Source: Benincasa hispida (lineage: Eukaryota; Streptophyta; Magnoliopsida; Cucurbitales; Cucurbitaceae). From it: a stretch of DNA of 64,000 nucleotides. Below are positions 1 to 11,989 of this stretch, one piece after another. Where the stretch lies: the NCBI RefSeq assembly GCF_009727055.1, contig NC_052356.1:3952076-4016075 (forward strand). Direction: 5' to 3'. Below the pieces are notes generated by a model. The model did not search any database and was not told the DNA's origin. It worked only from the letters and a program-made list of their open reading frames with translations. The stretch's first letter is position 1. Each line of letters starts with the position of its first letter. Position numbers and translations under genes: made by a program.

Positions 1-301
1 ATTGTTCTATTTATTAGTAAAAAATATGCAAAAATAAGAAAGAAAGAAAGAGAAAAGAAAAATGAAAAAGGAAAGAAGAAAATTTATCCTGTCTTTGCAA
101 AGTTTTAGCGTCATTTGCTCGACGTTGGCAAAGAGGGGTATTATATATATGAGGGATTAGTTAAACACAAGTCCTATTGGACTTGGTTTACATGCTCTTC
201 ATTGTAAATTTTGAGTATGTGCACGTTTATCTTGGAGATTTTTGTGTTTTTTTTAGGGAACATCAAAATTCTCAGTCTCTTTAGGTTTTTGCTTCTTGGG
301 G

Positions 302-709
302 TTATAGAAAGAACTTCCTAAGTTCTTGCTCTTTTTTGGAGATGGGAGAGCCAATCTCTTTTACCTGCACACTGGAAACGGAACAAAAATTAGAAGCTTT
401 GTTTTTGTTTTTTGTATTACAAACAAATTTTGAATTTGAATTATTAGTTGAAGGTTTTTCATTTATACAAATTTTGTTTTGAAAATTTGAATCTACTTTT
501 AAAGTATTTACATTCTGGCAAAATTTGTTGTTGAAAGAACTATCATTATCATCTTTTGAAGAAAACTCATTCTTTTTAGAAAATTGAAGTGAAGAATTAG
601 AAACATATTTTTTATTTGAATTATAATGGTCACAAAAGTGAAGAGATGCATGAGAAGAATCATGAGTAATCAAATCAAAACCATAATGAATGGAAGGAGC
701 TACAAACAA
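302..709 (-). pseudogene. Polar spacer ORF downstream of retroelement protease
   Basis: A 135-codon open frame rich in Asn, Ser and Lys, with no motif I recognise. It follows the protease in gypsy element 1, the position held in element 2 by a different acidic linker (60510-60761). Such tracts usually separate protease from reverse transcriptase. Here the pol enzymes do not follow and the frame ends close to 3' untranslated sequence. It could be non-functional linker or a rearranged reading frame; no function is assigned. Confidence 0.4.
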
Positions 710-1190
710 TTAGAACTTTTGTACAACATGGAATCAACAATGTTATCAATTTCATCATATGTGTCTATGGAGCAAAGAGAATAATACTCCTCCGGAAATT
801 TCATTACATCATAAATGTTGAAGGATTTTACCTCTCCATCAAATTCTACTGATAAGAACCCTTGATCTATGTCAATACTAGTTTTTGCAGTTTTCATGAA
901 GGGTCTACCAAGTAAAATATTAGAGGAAGAAGTAGAGTATGGTTCATCCATTTTTAAAATATAAAAACCAACGGGAAAGATTAATTCTCCAACTCTCAAC
1001 AAAACATCTCCTACTATGTCTAGAGGTTGTATGTATGACCTATAGACTAGTTGTATGCAAACATTCGTTTTTTGTAGGCCATTCAAATTAAGGTCTTCTT
1101 AAACATGAAAATGTATGACGTTTATTGAAGCACCTAAATCTAGCATATCACGAGTGATAATTTTATCTCCTATTTTTCATGGCAAGGTAA
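700..1190 (-). pseudogene. Retropepsin-like aspartic protease (gypsy element 1)
   Basis: The minus strand encodes the retropepsin active-site phrase DLGASINV, with the Asp codon at 1138-1140. An in-frame stop follows shortly. The rest continues in the 128-codon frame 1086-700, with VLLRVGELIFPVGFYILKMD and later ILLGRPFMKT, the flap and C-terminal signature of Athila/Tat-type proteases. This enzyme would process the Gag-Pol polyprotein inside virus-like particles. The stop between active site and body makes it inactive as it stands. A close sister copy is at 60768-61110. Confidence 0.8.
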
Positions 1191-1453
1191 ATAGTCTCGG
1201 ATCTCTACATTTTTGGGACATACCTTTTTTAGCAAAGCAGAGACATTCTTGCTAACAGTTACTCTCTCCTCTTCCTTCCCTTTTTGTTTCTTAGTATACA
1301 AGTCCTTTAAAAATTTAGCATACCTCGGTATTTATTGAATAGCATTAAGCAAAGGATATTAATTTGTACCTTTTTTAACATCTTTACAAGCTCTAGGTCA
1401 GTATTTTCTACCTTAGGTCATGCTAATCTAGTAGGGAATGGTGCCTTGGGTAC

Positions 1454-3016
1454 TTACAGCTCTACTTTAGGAGGAGAGTAATCACCTACCTCGGAAAAAA
1501 TAGGAGTCTCTTTTGACTCACTTACCTTGCTCTCTTGATCTTTCATTACTTTTTCTTGCTTCTTGGGAGGAGATTGAACCGGGGTTGCATCTTGAGAGGA
1601 TGAGTGGATATCCTTACCGCTTCTTAGAGTGATTGCACTAATATTTGCATGCTTCGGTTGAATGGGGAGCTTTCCAGATGATTTACTCTCAAGCTTGCTT
1701 AACACAGTTTCAAGTTGCATGATTTGTGTGCCCAAGTTTGAGAAGCTTTGTCTAGTTTCTTGTTAGAAAGATTTTGTGTCTTGTTGAAGTTGTTTGGTTT
1801 CTTGTTGAAGTCGTATGTTGTCCTTTTGTAAATTGTGGAGTTACTGTTGAAATTTCAAAGAGTGGTTAGCAAGAGATTTCACTACATCCTCGAGAGACAT
1901 ACCTGAGGAGCTTGAAGAAGATTGATTTCGATTCTCGTATTGCCCTTGAGTTCCTCATTTGAAATTTGGATGATCTCACCACCATTGGTTATAAGTTTGC
2001 CCATGGGGGTCGTACATCCTCTGGAAACCTCCTATTGCATTCACTTGAGGTTGACCTTGTAGGCAATCTTCAGAGGCATGTCCAGCCACACCACATGCTC
2101 CATATGTTTTAACTTGGGGAAGTCCTTCTTGAGCAACCCGAGTAAAAAGAGAAACTAGATTAGATACTTGAGTTTTCAATTCACTAACCTCTTTAGCCTG
2201 AACAACATCATATTCAAGAATCCTTGATCCAAAATTCTATGAATTCTTCGCCATGGTTGATATTAGCAGACTAGCTTCAGTGGGCGTTTTGTTAGCTAGA
2301 GCTCCACTAGTGGCCACATCAATGTTGCTCCTCTCAGATGGAAGCAACCCTGAATAGCAATACTGGATAAGGTATTGGTTAGAAATTTGATGATGGGAAA
2401 AGGAAGTAGAGAATTGCTTATACATTTCCTAATACTCATATAAGAACTCTCCTACCAATTGCTTTATACTATATATTTCTTTTCTAATATTATTAGCCTT
2501 AGATGTAGGAAAAAAATTTTCTAAAAACTTTTTCTTAAGACCATTCCATGTGATAATCGATCTCGCTGGCAAGTAGTACAACCAATATTTGGCCTCATCC
2601 TTCAAAGAGAAGGGAAAGGCTCTAAGATTAAGTTGTTCTTGTGTTACCCCGTGTGGGCGCATAGCATCACATACCAAATGGAATTCTTTCATGTATTTGT
2701 ATGGGTCCTTATCTGGATTACCTCGAAAAGTGGGTAAAAGATGAACTAAATTGGGTTTAAATTCAAAATGTACCGTAGTCTCTGGATATACTATACACAA
2801 CGATTGTTGAGTGTAATCCGGTTCAGCAAGCTCTCTTAACGTTTGTTCCCTTGCTTCACCCATATTGTTTGTTTGTATTGGTTCCTCTTCTCGACTCGAT
2901 TCTTCAAATTTTCCTTCTTCTCTTCTTGTTCTTTCCTTTTGTAGTCTCATATCCTTTCGATCAATATCTACAACAAAATCACAAAATATACTTCGAGAGG
3001 AGCGGGCCATGCACAA
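1454..3016 (-). pseudogene. Gag polyprotein remnant (gypsy element 1)
   Basis: Gag is the structural protein that packages the element RNA. The best piece is 3016-2429 (195 codons), which starts MCMARSSRS and carries the Retrotrans_gag core, with phrases such as FRGNPDKDPYKYMKEF, LRAFPFSLKDEAKYWL and FLENFFPTSKA. The piece 2179-1976 holds a damaged zinc knuckle (CGVAGHASEDC, first Cys lost). The piece 1735-1454 holds the gag C-terminus with PKHANISAITLRSGK. Stops and frameshifts separate the three. The start near 3010 follows the primer site by about 100 bases, the expected leader distance. Confidence 0.85.
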
Positions 3017-3111
3017 AAGAATAGTTTAATTAAACTAACTATTTTGTTTTTGTTTTTATTTCTTTTTCTTAAAAAAAGGATTCAAATATTTTTAAAGGCC
3101 AATTGCACGGT

Positions 3112-3130
3112 TCTTTGGCGGCACCGCCAA
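3112..3130 (-). other. Primer binding site, tRNA-Asp-like (gypsy element 1)
   Basis: On the minus strand this reads TGGCGGTGCCGCCAAAGA, ten bases inside the LTR end. The known plant tRNA-Asp primer site is TGGCGCCGTTGCCGGGGA; the first half matches well and the 3' part has drifted. Gypsy element 2 has its counterpart at 63041-63059. The site marks the boundary between LTR and internal region. Confidence 0.65.
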
Positions 3131-3139
3131 TTTGATCGG

Positions 3140-4688
3140 TGCAAAATAGGTATTGTTAATTCTATCTTACCCAAGCAAATGAAATTTATAATGCTCTAAC
3201 AACTACTAAAACTAACATGTAGTCAAAGTGGAAGTATGAGGTCGATCCCAAGGGAACCTCTATTAATTGGCCAAAAATAACCTTTGAATTAAAAAAGATA
3301 GTAATTAAAGGGGGAGGGGGGATTGTTTGTAAAGAAACTAAAAGCTAACTAAAATGAAGATAAAGGCAAATTGTAACACAAACTTACTATTTTTGTTAGA
3401 AGAGAGTTGATAGAAAAAGATTCTTGGGAATTCTTGTACTAGGTTTAATCCTATCATTGTTCTTGAATAATTACTTGAAAACTCAACATCCCACAATCCA
3501 ATAAGGAAAACCCTTAAAGACCCATATAGTTAATTAACATGAATCACGTCAATTAGCCCTAATCTAAGTCAAAAACACTTCCATATAGCATTTATCATGT
3601 TCTTTTCTTAGATTGCTTTAAAGATATGGGTTATCATGATTATAACATTCAAGAAACACATTAGAGTAAGTTTCAAGAATGATTGAATGAATGTTCTAAT
3701 TAAGAATTTCAAGAGTTAAATTCGGAAAAAGTCTAAATAACACAAGAGAACTTAATTTTGTAATCTATCTCACCATTATGCAATAATGCCAAGTAAGAAT
3801 TACATACAAAAATTCAATGGAATCAAAGCGTCAATTATCTTCCATTATTTTCTATTCAAATTCAGCCCAAGAATATTTAAGAATGAAGACAGTTCAAGAA
3901 AACATACAAAAAGAACTCAAGAATTAAACCTAAAATTAAGAATTCCCAAGAAAAAGAATTACCTAGCCATAGAGATGAGAAGTCTTGAAAGAAATCCTTG
4001 AAGATATTATGAAATCCATGAAGCAATTTACTAAGGAATTGTCAAATTTGCAAGAAATCTCTCGATACAAACACAAAATTGAGTAATTTTCCCTCTAGTT
4101 TCAATCTATCCTCTCTCTAAAAAATGATTTTTCTCTCTTTGTTCTTCTCTTGCTGAAAAATGAAACAACTAAATTTATATCTGCAGGTGTAGCGCCCCGA
4201 CGCCAAGACTAGCATTGCAATGCTAAATCGTAGAAAAGCCAAGAAGCGTTGAGCTAGCGTCTTGACGCTGCATTGACGCTCAGTTGCACAAGGCACGTGC
4301 ACATGTGGATGATTCCATCAATCTCCAGGACGTTGCAACTCTAGGTAAAGTGTTGCGACGCTGCCCTATTTTGTAACAAATGGATGTATTCTATCTTCAA
4401 GCGTCGAGCTAGCATCAGGCTTAGTGTTGTGAGGAGCATTGCGACGCTGCAAGCATTACTGAAGTGTGTTAATTTGTTCCTCTTGAAGGGCAAAGTGGTA
4501 ATTTGCTTTGGGTCTTCTTCTTAAGTGATTCTTTGGTGTCGTTTGAATCGAATTAGCTTCAAATCCTTCAGAATAAATCCGTTTGAGTCAGGATTGAAAT
4601 TTACCTATCAAAATAGACATTTTAAGCAATAATTGATGAATAATTGAGGGAATAGTACTAATAAGATAGCTCTTTACAAGACCTATCA
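3140..4688 (-). repeat. 5' LTR of gypsy element 1
   Basis: About 1.55 kb, bounded by TGCAAAATAG on the left and ...GACCTATCA on the right, so TG...CA on either strand. It aligns along its length with 54580-56010 and 63066-63656, the LTRs of gypsy element 2. Bases 4180-4460 are GC-richer, with repeated GCGTTG/GACGCT words that recur at 55540-55780, probably in U3. No gene lies here; short frames in it are chance. Confidence 0.8.
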
Positions 4689-5100
4689 CTCACTCAAGAT
4701 TCAGATCGAGTTACATATGATTATCTTGTGAAATATTAATAGAATTACAAAGAGAAATTAATTAGTTTGCGGTCCAATTTTATATAAACTCTTTGTATGT
4801 GATACCTCCACTCGCATATCTATACATGAATAATTTGGATCACATCGTTTGTAACAATTATAAAGTGGGTCGTATCCATAATGTTACTAGGATAAAACAC
4901 CCAGCCTATCCATATACCATAAACCCTTAAGGTTATTACTTGAACATGATCCATCGGTATGCCAACTAAATACCGTTCAGGTCTCATGAAATAACCTTGA
5001 ATTTTTACTGTAATGGATAATTCATTATTGCATGTTTAATAATTAAATTAAATACTGCACTAAATAATTAATTTGGATGCTTTAGAGCACAAAATCCAAC
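4689..5100 (-). repeat. Copia LTR remnant interrupted by gypsy element 1
   Basis: Starting exactly at the gypsy LTR edge, the phrase CTCACTCAAGATTCAGATCG continues into text collinear with 25830-26150 (CTCACTTAGGATTGAGATCG onward). The right end, AGCACAAAATCCAACC, is the reverse complement of a degenerate TGTTGGATTT start, typical of these copia LTRs. The part left of the junction is not in the window. This shows insertion of a gypsy element into an older copia LTR. Confidence 0.7.
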
Positions 5101-7590
5101 CATTTGTTCATGGCAAAAAAAGAAAAGTATTAATTTTCAAGTATGTATTTTTGTTTGTTAGATTGAGAGTAACTTAATATCTAAAAGAAGGAAACATATT
5201 GATTTTTGTGTATGAAGTTGATTTAAAGTCATTCTCTATTTTTTTATTTTTATTTTTGTTATGCATGAGAATAAACATTCAATAGAAACAATGATGTAAA
5301 TCTCTTCAAATGTTTGTTGGTATTAATGTTTATTTTTGTATACTTGGTTATTTTGATAATGATGAAATTCTCTTCCAAATGTTTGTTGGAATTCAACCTT
5401 GAAGATGATATATAGAAGCTAGTATCGAAATGGAATGAAACAATATAATTTATATCTTCTAAAACTAAAATAAAAATATTCATTACCCGAAATGGACTTA
5501 ATAGAGACCCAAAACTCACAAGCATGAGTATTGAATCTGGACCATTTTTAGTAAAGCATTTAAATTCTCACTTTCCTTCTTTTTCTTAAAGAGGTTCAAC
5601 AAATGTTGCCAAACTTAAAAAGTCTTTTGTATCAATCAAGCTATATCTTCAAGAGCTTTAAAATTTGAATCTACTTGATTGGCTATTAATTAGGGTAGAT
5701 CGAGGAGGTGGAGCCCCCCTCAAATCCGGTTTTTTACATGTCAGTACGTTGCATTTCACTTTAAAATTTAAAATTTTTCGTTGTTGTCAAAGTTAATTTA
5801 ACTAATGTTAATTGACATGACTTTTCTTTTCAGAGGTAAGAAGGTTTATCCTCCGTTATTGTACTAATAAAAAAAAAATACTTCTTTGTTTATGGTCAAT
5901 GAGCATGGAAAAGGAGTAACCCAAAACCAGGGTTCAATCTTCAATTCCTCCCTTGGGCATCTGGATACCAATTTTTGGTATTGTTTTTATTTTCTTCACT
6001 TTTTTTTAGTTAAATATATGTATATAAAGTTATTTAAAACTTCAATTTTTTGTTTCTCCATCAACACATATTATTTCTTTAATTTCATTTTTAATTTTTC
6101 AACATATACATTTATATATTTTTTTTAGTTTTCAAATTTTCTAATTTTATTATTTCAATTTTTAATACACATAGAAACTAAAAACTTTATTCCATTTCAA
6201 ATTTTCTCACATACATATTCATATATAAATATTTTTAACCTTTATTAAATTTAAGAAAATTAGTTGTATAAAAAAATGGAAAATTTTAACGAGAGAAAAA
6301 ATGTCAAATTATTTACAGAAATAACAAAAAAGAAATACTGATAGACTTTTATCCATCTCTATCAACCTCTACCAAAAAAGATTAAAAATTTGCTATCTTT
6401 TGTAAATAATTTTTCTTATTTTTCTATTTCTGAGACCCAAAAAAAAAATTAGTTTTAAGTTTTATTATTTGCTTATATATTTAATGGAAAATTCTATAAA
6501 GATGATTATGATTTTGTAATGTATTTAAAATTATATTTATATGAATATGTTAAAATATAAGTTTAGTTCCTCAATTTTTAAAATCGTGTCCAATAAGTCG
6601 TTAAAATTTTAATTTTGTGTCTAATATATATTTTAAAAATATATAATAAATCTATAAATTTCTAATTTTGTATCTAATAATTTTAGACACATTAATTTTT
6701 ATTAAAAAAAATATTATTTTATTATACATAAAATTTAAATTTATGATTAATTGAGTTCTAAATTTTAATTTTACAACCAATAGTTACACTAAAACTTACT
6801 AGATACAAAGTTAGATTCGTTCATCTTAAAACGTTTTCAAATATTTAAAAGATATATTAGATACAAAATCGAAACTATAGGAATCTATTGGACATAAAAT
6901 AAAAAAATTTAAAGACGTATTAAATACTTTCTAAACTTCATGAAACATATAGATACAAATCTAAAAATTCATGTGCCAAAATCCTAAATTTATAGGAATT
7001 TGTGCCCCCAACTTGAAATTTAGAATCCACCACTTTAATAGGCTCATATCTTTGACGGTAAGTCAACGGCATCATTGACAACTTACCCACTTTTTATTTT
7101 TATTCCTTCCACTCTCCACTGCTAAGTTTCACCAAATATTTTGCACTCTAACCCTATGTGCCTAAATTCACCCATGTGACCCTCAAATAAGACACATGAC
7201 TTGTTGTCAAAGTAATGATATTAATATTTTTTAATAATAAAGAAACAGAATTTACTCCTTTTTTTTTTTTCTGTGGATTATTTAAATGAGGTTGGGTTTT
7301 ATTTCTCAATTATATGTACAGTTTTTCTTCTCTGCTTGACGTGTACGGTGTACCTTAATCTTTTCCTACACACAAAAAGTTACTTACTGCTTTCAGGAAT
7401 GGTCATTCCAGTCCTGTGCCTTCCAATTGGACTTGGTAGCCCTAATTTTGACTTTTGTTGCTTCCAAAGAAATTTGACCATCCAATAACCAACAAAACTT
7501 GGATGGGGTCAAATATGTCTTTTTCCACGTTTGTTTTTATGTAGAATTTTGGGGGAAATGTATTTTTATTCCTGAAAAATACATTGGAGT
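5101..7590. other. AT-rich intergenic spacer, no gene
   Basis: No supportable gene. The stretch holds poly-A/T runs, a GATAGA-type fragment at 6310-6420 resembling pieces in the carboxypeptidase introns (15840-15960, 17100-17220), and at 6550-7010 repeated phrases of the form 'ctaataagt...aaattttaattttgtgt'. Short open frames here lack recognisable domains and have the composition of chance frames. Confidence 0.6.
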
Positions 7591-7993
7591 TGTTGAGATT
7601 TTAGCAAGTTATTGGAATTGAAGAATCTCACTTCAGTTAAATTGAAGAATGATGATGAACTCCAAACCTATATAAAAAGTCATGCTTAGTTAGAAACACT
7701 TTAAGCTTAAATATAATAACTCTAGTTTATGTATTATCTAGTTTGAGAGTGAGAAAAAGGGTGAGAGTAGTGTACAAACTTTGGGAGAGTGGTTTTATAA
7801 TAGGGATGAGAGAATTATTTTATGTAATTGTAATGATTTTTCACATAGTAGATCTCTGGTGGACCGTGGTTTTTCTCCAAGTTGGGAGTTTTCATGTAAT
7901 ATTCTTGTGTTTTCAATTTTATTGCTTACTTTTAATTTCTCAATTATTTTCTGTTTATTCATACGGTAGAAGTGGGAAGTTTTTTCCCCAACA
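7591..7993 (+). repeat. 5' LTR of compact copia element
   Basis: TG...CA ended, collinear with 8854-9253 with scattered substitutions and small indels. It includes a TATA-like box (CCTATATAAAAAG at 7668-7680), the likely element promoter, and a T-rich U5-like end. Confidence 0.75.
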
Positions 7994-7995
7994 AG

Positions 7996-8008
7996 TGGTA
8001 TTAGAGCT
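7996..8008 (+). other. Primer binding site, tRNA-iMet type
   Basis: TGGTATTAGAGCT, two bases after the LTR end, matches the plant initiator-Met primer site TGGTATCAGAGC at all but one of 12 positions. It supports assignment of the element to the copia group. Confidence 0.75.
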
Positions 8009-8853
8009 TTAGGTTTGTAATTTCTTGGATGTCTGAATATGCTCTGTGGTTGCAACATTTTCTGACCTTCCACATTAGAAAACAATTCTTGAAACGAGAT
8101 GCAATATTGTGAATAATGTGAATTGTTCACTATTTGCTAATTTGCTAGGAGTGAAGCATATGTTTGTCAAACTTTATGAGTTCAGTAAAGTTTAATGTGG
8201 AGAAATATGATGAAAGGATCTACTTTGGCTTGTGGTAAGTGCAAATCACGGATGTATCGATACAATATGAGTCACAAAAGTGCAAGTTAAGTAGTGATGG
8301 TAGTCTAACGTAGTTCAAGAGTGATTCCAGCAAATGTTCCAGGAAGAGAATCTTGGAGTAGAAGATAGATTGTTGGGAATGTAGATAGTTTAGACACATG
8401 AAAAATATAGAAAGTTTGTCAAATGACTCTAGATCGGATGCTGATGGTGTCTTTTCTCATCATGGAAGACGGTGACTTCTTCTTAAGAATATGGAAATCA
8501 TTCTTTTAGTATGTCCACTTTACCATGATAAAAGATGTGATGTTAGTGATTTTACAAGTTTGCAAACGGGTTTTGATTTGGCGGTTATACAAGGTATGTA
8601 GTGGAAGTTGTGTCGATGTTGAAGGACTTCTAGGTGAGCCAAGTGGGTAGAAGTTGCACCATGAATATAAAAAAGGTTTATCGACAATGTGTGTGATGAA
8701 AAAGGAAAATCTTGGGAGGTGGTATTCCAAGTTTATCTACTTTTTATGGTAGGGTATGTTATAATTTTCTAGCTTGAGAATTATGATTATAGCTAAAGAC
8801 AATAGATGTAGCAGAATATGTGAATTCTTTAAATATCTTGCTAACGTAGAATT

Positions 8854-9253
8854 TGTTGAGATTTTGGCAAGTTATTGGAATTGAAGATTCCGACATAGTT
8901 AAATTGAAGAATGGGGATGAGTTCCAAGTCTATATAAGGAGTCGATGCCCCTGGTTTTCAATTGTCCCAATTAGAAACACTTTAAGTTTGAGTGTGCTAA
9001 CTCTAGTTAAATTTCATTTATATATTTTCTAGTTAGAAAGTGGGAAAAGGGTGTGTGCAGTATAAAAATGTTGATAGAGTGTTCATGAAATTGGGACAGG
9101 AGAGATAATTGTTCTGTGTGATTGTAACAATTTTTCACATAGTGGATATCTTTTTGGTGGGTCGTGGTTTTTCTTCGAGTTAGGAATTTTCCATGTAAAT
9201 TTTTGTATTTCCAACTTTATTGTTGCAGTAGAAGTGCAAGGTTTTTTCCAACA
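8854..9253 (+). repeat. 3' LTR of compact copia element
   Basis: Second copy of the LTR at 7591-7993, also with a TATA-like box (TCTATATAAGG near 8929) and ending CCAACA. The two LTRs differ at many positions, so the insertion is not recent. Confidence 0.75.
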
Positions 9254-9848
9254 AAAATTAGGTTTAAAAAAATGGTTCTAAATGGTTCACGACTTCATTT
9301 GATTATTACTTAACTAATGAAAAATTAATGCAACACGCTGCTATGACAAGTTTTTAAATAGGTGGATACTTTTATTGATTTTAGAGATTATATGGATTTT
9401 TCAATTTTGTAGTGTCTAATCTTCTCCCATTGGAATATTCTTATATTGGAGTTTGATATATGTATGAAATGAGAGGTGTCGATGATTTCAGAGGAAGATA
9501 TCTTACAATCTTTATATGACACATGAGTTATTTCTTTTATTGTCATTTAGTTTTAAGATTTAATTTCATGTTCATCTAATAGTCTTGCGATGACAAGAAA
9601 ATGTCGAATGATAAATTCATATAGATTTTCGATGGTGAGGTATTTCAACCTTACTATCAAAGGCCACAAGAGAAAAAAAAATACTCCTATTATTCACACT
9701 ATGCTTTTTCCTTTATAAATTTATGTTCGGTATTGATAAATTTCACATTTTTTTTTTAAATAATGTTAACTTGATAAATAATAAATGAGAGGAGTGTGCA
9801 TATACTAGATGAATACCTAAAAACTTTCTATTAATGTCAAATCGAACA

Positions 9849-9904
9849 TAGCTCAATTGGCATATAAGTACGTTAGTGATCATGGAATGCGTGGATCAAA
9901 TTCC
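9849..9904 (+). repeat. tRNA-derived SINE-like fragment
   Basis: TAGCTCAATTGG (9849-9860) is a near-ideal Pol III A box, and GGATCAAATTCC (9893-9904) resembles a B box (GGTTCRANTCC), about 32 bases apart as in tRNA genes. The sequence does not fold as a complete tRNA and runs on to an AT/GT-rich tail. A similar piece on the minus strand is at about 17285-17335. Confidence 0.4.
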
Positions 9905-11083
9905 TTACCTCATTTATAGTAAATATATATATATGTGTGTGTTAATATTCATACTCACCATATGACTACTTTATACACATAAAATAATCCAATTTATTGT
10001 TTCCCCCAGTTATCCAATCATGACATATTGATTGTATTCACTAGAATAAGTGCCACACTTAAAACCATTAAATAAATTTGTCTTGATTTACGTATAAATT
10101 TAAGTTTAAATCATGAATGACCATTTTCTAGTAATCATTATCATAACCTTGAACAAATGAAATTTACTAAAAATTAACCCGCAAAATGACAAATCGATCA
10201 AATATATATATATATAAAAGAATATCATATTCGTGGAACTTTTTAACTAACCACAACAAATAGATTAATTTGAACTATAAAATATGATCAATAAAATCTC
10301 CATTGCCACAAATTTAATAATGCAATACATGTTTTTCTTTGTTCTTTTCTCCGGTGGATGTCCTCAAAGTTATGATCAAAATTTTCATTGCGTCTCTCTT
10401 TTTGTATATTGAGCTCAAACAACATATTAACACACAATCGACTACTAAAGTACAATATTGTTAAAATATTCAAGTCTTAAAGTCATTTGATGGTTTCATT
10501 ATTCTCTTCCTTGACTGAAATATGTAGTTTTAAAGAATGAAGAATGGAAGAAGATGTATGGGAGGGTATAAAAAAAGTGAGGAAAAATAAGAAAGTGTTA
10601 GGTCATAGATTGAAATAGATGAGATAACTTAAATGATAGAGGAATTTGATGTTGTATTGAAATACGATTCTTGCCCATGTACTAATTATAACTTGTAAGG
10701 GCATTTTTTAGTATTCCTATTAAATGTTAAGATACTAATGGAATTTTCGAAAATTTAGAGGTATTTTTTGAAAAGGTATATTAACGATTCTAATTCATAT
10801 ACTAACAGTAATTAATAATATTTATTAATCTTTTTCAAAAGTTGAATAATATTATTGAAACTTTTGAAAGTTTAAATGTATTTTTGAAATAACTTGGACA
10901 TTTTTAAATATAAAAAATATTTACACTTTATAGTAAAAAATTTCAAAAGTACGAAACATTTTCCGTAAATATTTTTGAATTTTTCTATAAGAATTTTCCT
11001 TTTTTACCATGTCTGAAAAATACCACCATATTTTTCAAAATAAGAGTGCAATGAATCATAGTTTTCAAGATTTCTATCAATTT

Positions 11084-11121
<38 letters not shown>

Positions 11122-11479
11122 ATGGTCGATAAACTAGATTTATCTATCTATTTCAAAGGTGAAATTACTATATAAACCTTAAATTGTATATGTTGTTTCT
11201 GAATTGTTCAACATCGTGCCTAATAGGTGCTCCACAAATTTGATCTTCTAAATTTTAATTAATTCATTATATATAAATTCAAATTTTATGTGTAAAAAAT
11301 TGGAATCCTAGGAACCATTTTTTTTTAATATCAATTTGGAGTTTTTTATTTTTAGTTTATAAATATTAATCCCACAAATTTTAACATCTAAACTTTCAAA
11401 TTTTCAATATAACCATTCAAAACCCATAAAAGAAAAAAAGAAAAAAAAAAAAAAAGAAGCATTTTGCTTCCATTTTTAA

Positions 11480-11830
11480 ATAGGGGTATCTAAAACAATC
11501 TATGGCTTGAAAAAACCAATCAATCTAATTCAACCAGTGCATTGTGGATTAGATTCAAGTAAATAAAAATTTTATGTTATTATTAACTTTAAATTGTATA
11601 TTTTTTTTTTACTTACTATAAATTAGATATACACATATTTATTTTGGTTTTATTTAATTCCATTAGTTTTTTGGATAATTTATTCTCCAACAATTTCTGA
11701 AAATATTTTTTTAGCACCTTGGAAATAGATTTTACGATTATATAAATTGAAATTGAATAGTTAATCTCAAGTAATCTAAATCAATCCAACCCAACTTTTA
11801 GATTGAAAAAATTTACCATCTAAATAATTG
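11480..11830. repeat. MITE-like repeat with GGGTTGG-type text
   Basis: It starts near AATAGGGGTATCTAAAAC and contains repeated 'AATCCAACCCAAC' phrases. The same layout appears in intron 7 at 14691-15099, whose right end read in reverse gives TTTAGGGGTATTTAAATAG. It is probably a non-autonomous DNA element; the exact ends and class are uncertain. Confidence 0.35.
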
Positions 11831-11989
11831 GATGTTTTATCAAACCCAAGAATACCGTATTTTCCAATTTAAAAAAGCGATGAAGATTTTTTCCCCACTC
11901 CCAAAAAGGCCATCTAAGCAAAGATTGGTACTCAACCATCAATAAATAAATATCAGAATCTCCCTTCTGTTTTTCCCCCAACACTATTT

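Larger units (their letters stand above)
1..4688 (-). mobile_element. Ty3/gypsy element 1 (Athila/Tat-like), left-truncated
   Basis: Read on the minus strand, the order is LTR (3140-4688), primer binding site (3112-3130), gag (about 3016-1454), aspartic protease (about 1190-700), a spacer ORF (709-302) and a 3' untranslated tract that reaches the window edge. Bases 1-240 are clearly alike to 57530-57790 of gypsy element 2, where that tract lies downstream of integrase. Here it joins the protease/spacer region, so reverse transcriptase, RNase H and integrase are absent. The tRNA-Asp-like primer site and the gag phrase SAITLRSGK point to the Athila/Tat branch. All frames are broken. The 3' LTR lies outside the window. 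Confidence 0.85.
7591..9253 (+). mobile_element. Compact 1.66-kb copia-type LTR element
   Basis: Two direct LTRs of about 400 bp (7591-7993 and 8854-9253) start TGTTGAGATTTT and end CCAACA. They flank 860 bp of internal sequence. A tRNA-Met-type primer site follows the left LTR at 7996-8008, which fixes the + orientation. The only coding trace is a zinc knuckle, TGTTGGGAATGTAGA... at 8371, encoding C-x2-C-x4-H with an internal stop and the last Cys lost. No protease, integrase or reverse transcriptase is seen, so mobility would have depended on a relative. No 5-bp target duplication is visible. Confidence 0.75.

Noticed and set aside
7743..8130. Overlapping frames on both strands (89, 62 and 111 codons)
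   Set aside because: They lie within the LTR and primer-site region of the compact copia element; no domain.
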